Source: DASQDN01 sp035630195
GTDB lineage: Bacteria > Acidobacteriota > Terriglobia > Bryobacterales > Bryobacteraceae
Length of the DNA stretch: 7,999 nt
Reading direction: 5' to 3'
Assembly (NCBI GenBank): GCA_035630195.1
Contig: DASQLD010000024.1
Location: forward strand, 1 to 7,999
The notes below the pieces were generated by a model. The model was not told where the DNA came from, did not search any database, and saw nothing but the letters and a program-made list of their open reading frames with translations. Positions 7,317 to 7,999 of the stretch are shown here, one piece after another (position 1 is the first letter of the stretch; each line of letters begins with the position of its first letter). Position numbers and translations under genes: made by a program.

Positions 7317-7750
7317 GTAAACCGGTACTACTTATCTTTCTGGCAGAGGATAATCCGGGTGATGTGGACCTTTTGGAGGAGGCCCTCCGGGAACACAACA
7401 TTCCTCACAAGCTCTTGCTTGCCAAAGATGGTACGGAAGCCAAAAAGTTTATCGATCACATGGGACAAAATCCTGATGCTCCCTGTCCGGACTTCATCTT
7501 GCTCGATTTGAATCTGCCCAATGCCAGCGGATTCGAGATATTCGCTCGATTTCGCGATCATCCGCTTTGTGTTGAAACACCGGTCATTGTGGTCACGTCC
7601 TCTGACGCTCCAAAGGATAGGGAGCGGGCGACGCAGCTCGGCGCGGCTCGATATTTCCGAAAGCCTTCCGACTTCGAGGACTATCTCAGGCTGGGCGCCT
7701 TGCTGCGCGAGGTTGCCCATGAAAAAGGCCTCGCTCATCGCTTGCCCTGA
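7313..7750 (+). CDS. Single-domain response regulator, Rcp1-like
   Basis: The 145-residue product is one receiver domain with no DNA-binding or enzymatic output. It carries the acidic pair Glu12-Asp13 in AEDNPGDVDLLEEAL, phosphoacceptor Asp65 in FILLDLNLP, the switch residue Thr95 in VVTSS, and Lys117 in FRKPS. The NPGD motif after the acidic pair and the overall length match the Rcp1 group, which takes phosphate from phytochrome-type HisKA kinases. Its ATG overlaps the kinase stop codon (ATGA), and GGGAG (7301-7305) is well placed for ribosome binding, so it should be made together with the kinase upstream and is its likely partner. With no output domain it probably acts by protein-protein contact or as a phosphate relay; its target is not in the window. 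Confidence 0.94.
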   Translation: MSKPVLLIFLAEDNPGDVDLLEEALREHNIPHKLLLAKDGTEAKKFIDHMGQNPDAPCPDFILLDLNLPNASGFEIFARFRDHPLCVETPVIVVTSSDAPKDRERATQLGAARYFRKPSDFEDYLRLGALLREVAHEKGLAHRLP

Positions 7751-7771
7751 ATTGGTTCAGTTCGAGCTCGA

Positions 7772-7820
7772 GCTCCGATCTCGGCGGACGCCGCGAAGTC
7801 GGAGCACAAGGCTAGTTTTC
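7772..7820 (+). terminator. Possible terminator of the KaiC-kinase-regulator operon
   Basis: GCTCCGA (7772-7778) pairs exactly with TCGGAGC (7799-7805). A second stem, CGGC (7782-7785) with GCCG (7790-7793), nests inside it. TTTT (7816-7819) follows about ten bases later, further away than in a classic intrinsic terminator. The position, 21 bases after the stop codon of the response regulator and before the next gene, supports a terminator, but the evidence is moderate. Confidence 0.4.
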
Positions 7821-7830
7821 GCGAGCGCGC

Positions 7831-7836
7831 GATAAT
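7831..7836 (+). promoter_or_regulatory. Candidate -10 box of the downstream kinase gene
   Basis: GATAAT matches TATAAT at five of six positions. It ends six bases before the TTG at 7843, so transcription would start at or very near the start codon and give a leaderless or nearly leaderless mRNA. This fits the lack of a clear ribosome binding site there. No -35 box is evident. Confidence 0.35.
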
Positions 7837-7842
7837 CAGAGA

Positions 7843-7999
7843 TTGGACCAAGTTCGCTGGAACCACGTAAAAGAGGTGTTGGCAAATGCGCTAGAGATGC
7901 CTCACGCCAAGCGCTCCACCTATCTCGACCAGGCGTGTGCATCAGACCCGGAACTACGACAAGAAGTCGAAACGCTCCTTCAGGCCAGTGAAGACACCG
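7843..7999 (+). CDS. N-terminus of probable Ser/Thr protein kinase (3' partial)
   Basis: Fifty-two codons are visible and run off the right edge. The translation starts (M)DQVRWNHVKEVLANALEMP and continues with RSTYLDQACASDPELRQEVETLL. This closely resembles the leader that precedes the kinase domain in the many long Ser/Thr kinases of Acidobacteriota: a pattern of RW, VK, A.E.P..R..YL..AC..D..LR.EVE.LL. The kinase domain itself would lie beyond the window, so the assignment rests on this leader alone; some sigma-factor-linked or WD40/TPR proteins share it. The frame is closed by a TAG at 7813. TTG at 7843 is the start that gives the usual distance to the RW motif, but there is no clear ribosome binding site. 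The gene probably belongs to a separate transcription unit from the response regulator. Confidence 0.7.
   Translation, partial: MDQVRWNHVKEVLANALEMPHAKRSTYLDQACASDPELRQEVETLLQASEDT

Noticed and set aside
7328..7738. Open frame of 136 codons on the - strand
   Set aside because: It is antisense to the response regulator, whose active-site residues are all intact on the + strand.
7761..7776. Tandem GAGCTC palindromes after the response regulator
   Set aside because: Only two adjacent hexamers with no further copies; too short to call a repeat or binding site.

Overview
This 8 kb window comes from a mid-GC bacterium and reads as chromosomal DNA from an Acidobacteriota-like genome, possibly of the Solibacter/Bryobacter type. 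That assignment is inference from two things. The partial gene at the right edge begins like the long Ser/Thr protein kinases abundant in that phylum. The secreted protein at 1195-2694 has a C-terminal domain ('LPDF...', 'IWID..T..VLRVE') that I associate with acidobacterial hypothetical proteins. All five recognisable genes are on the + strand. I see no mobile element, CRISPR array, tRNA or rRNA.

Layout. (1) 1-1118 is the C-terminal part of a radical SAM protein, probably of the B12-binding class; its start is outside the window. (2) 1119-1194 is a short spacer with a perfect 8-bp hairpin/palindrome (1132-1151) and a TAGAAT box. (3) 1195-2694 is an exported protein: signal peptide, eight in-frame YPPxQ pentapeptide repeats, a charged linker, a small beta-rich domain and a C-terminal acidobacterial-type domain. 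(4) 2695-3046 is a 352-base spacer with no convincing gene, one stable hairpin and one very AT-rich patch. (5) 3047-7750 is a tightly packed three-gene operon: a double-domain KaiC-family ATPase, a 921-residue multi-sensor histidine kinase (pseudo-receiver, PAS, GAF, PAS, PAS, HisKA, HATPase) and a single-domain Rcp1-like response regulator. The genes overlap by 20 (or 17) and 4 bases, so they are probably translationally coupled. (6) 7751-7842 holds a composite hairpin that may end the operon, then a GATAAT box. (7) 7843-7999 is the first 52 codons of a probable Ser/Thr kinase.

How it may work together. The operon looks like a complete signalling module: a KaiC-like ATPase as energy or timing component, a soluble sensor kinase with several input domains, and a stand-alone receiver as output. 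No kaiA or kaiB is present here, so it should not be called a circadian clock. The most interesting details are the altered catalytic and phosphosite residues of the KaiC protein and the kinase's N-terminal receiver-like domain without its phosphoacceptor Asp. The radical SAM and repeat-protein genes have their own spacers and no evident link to the module.
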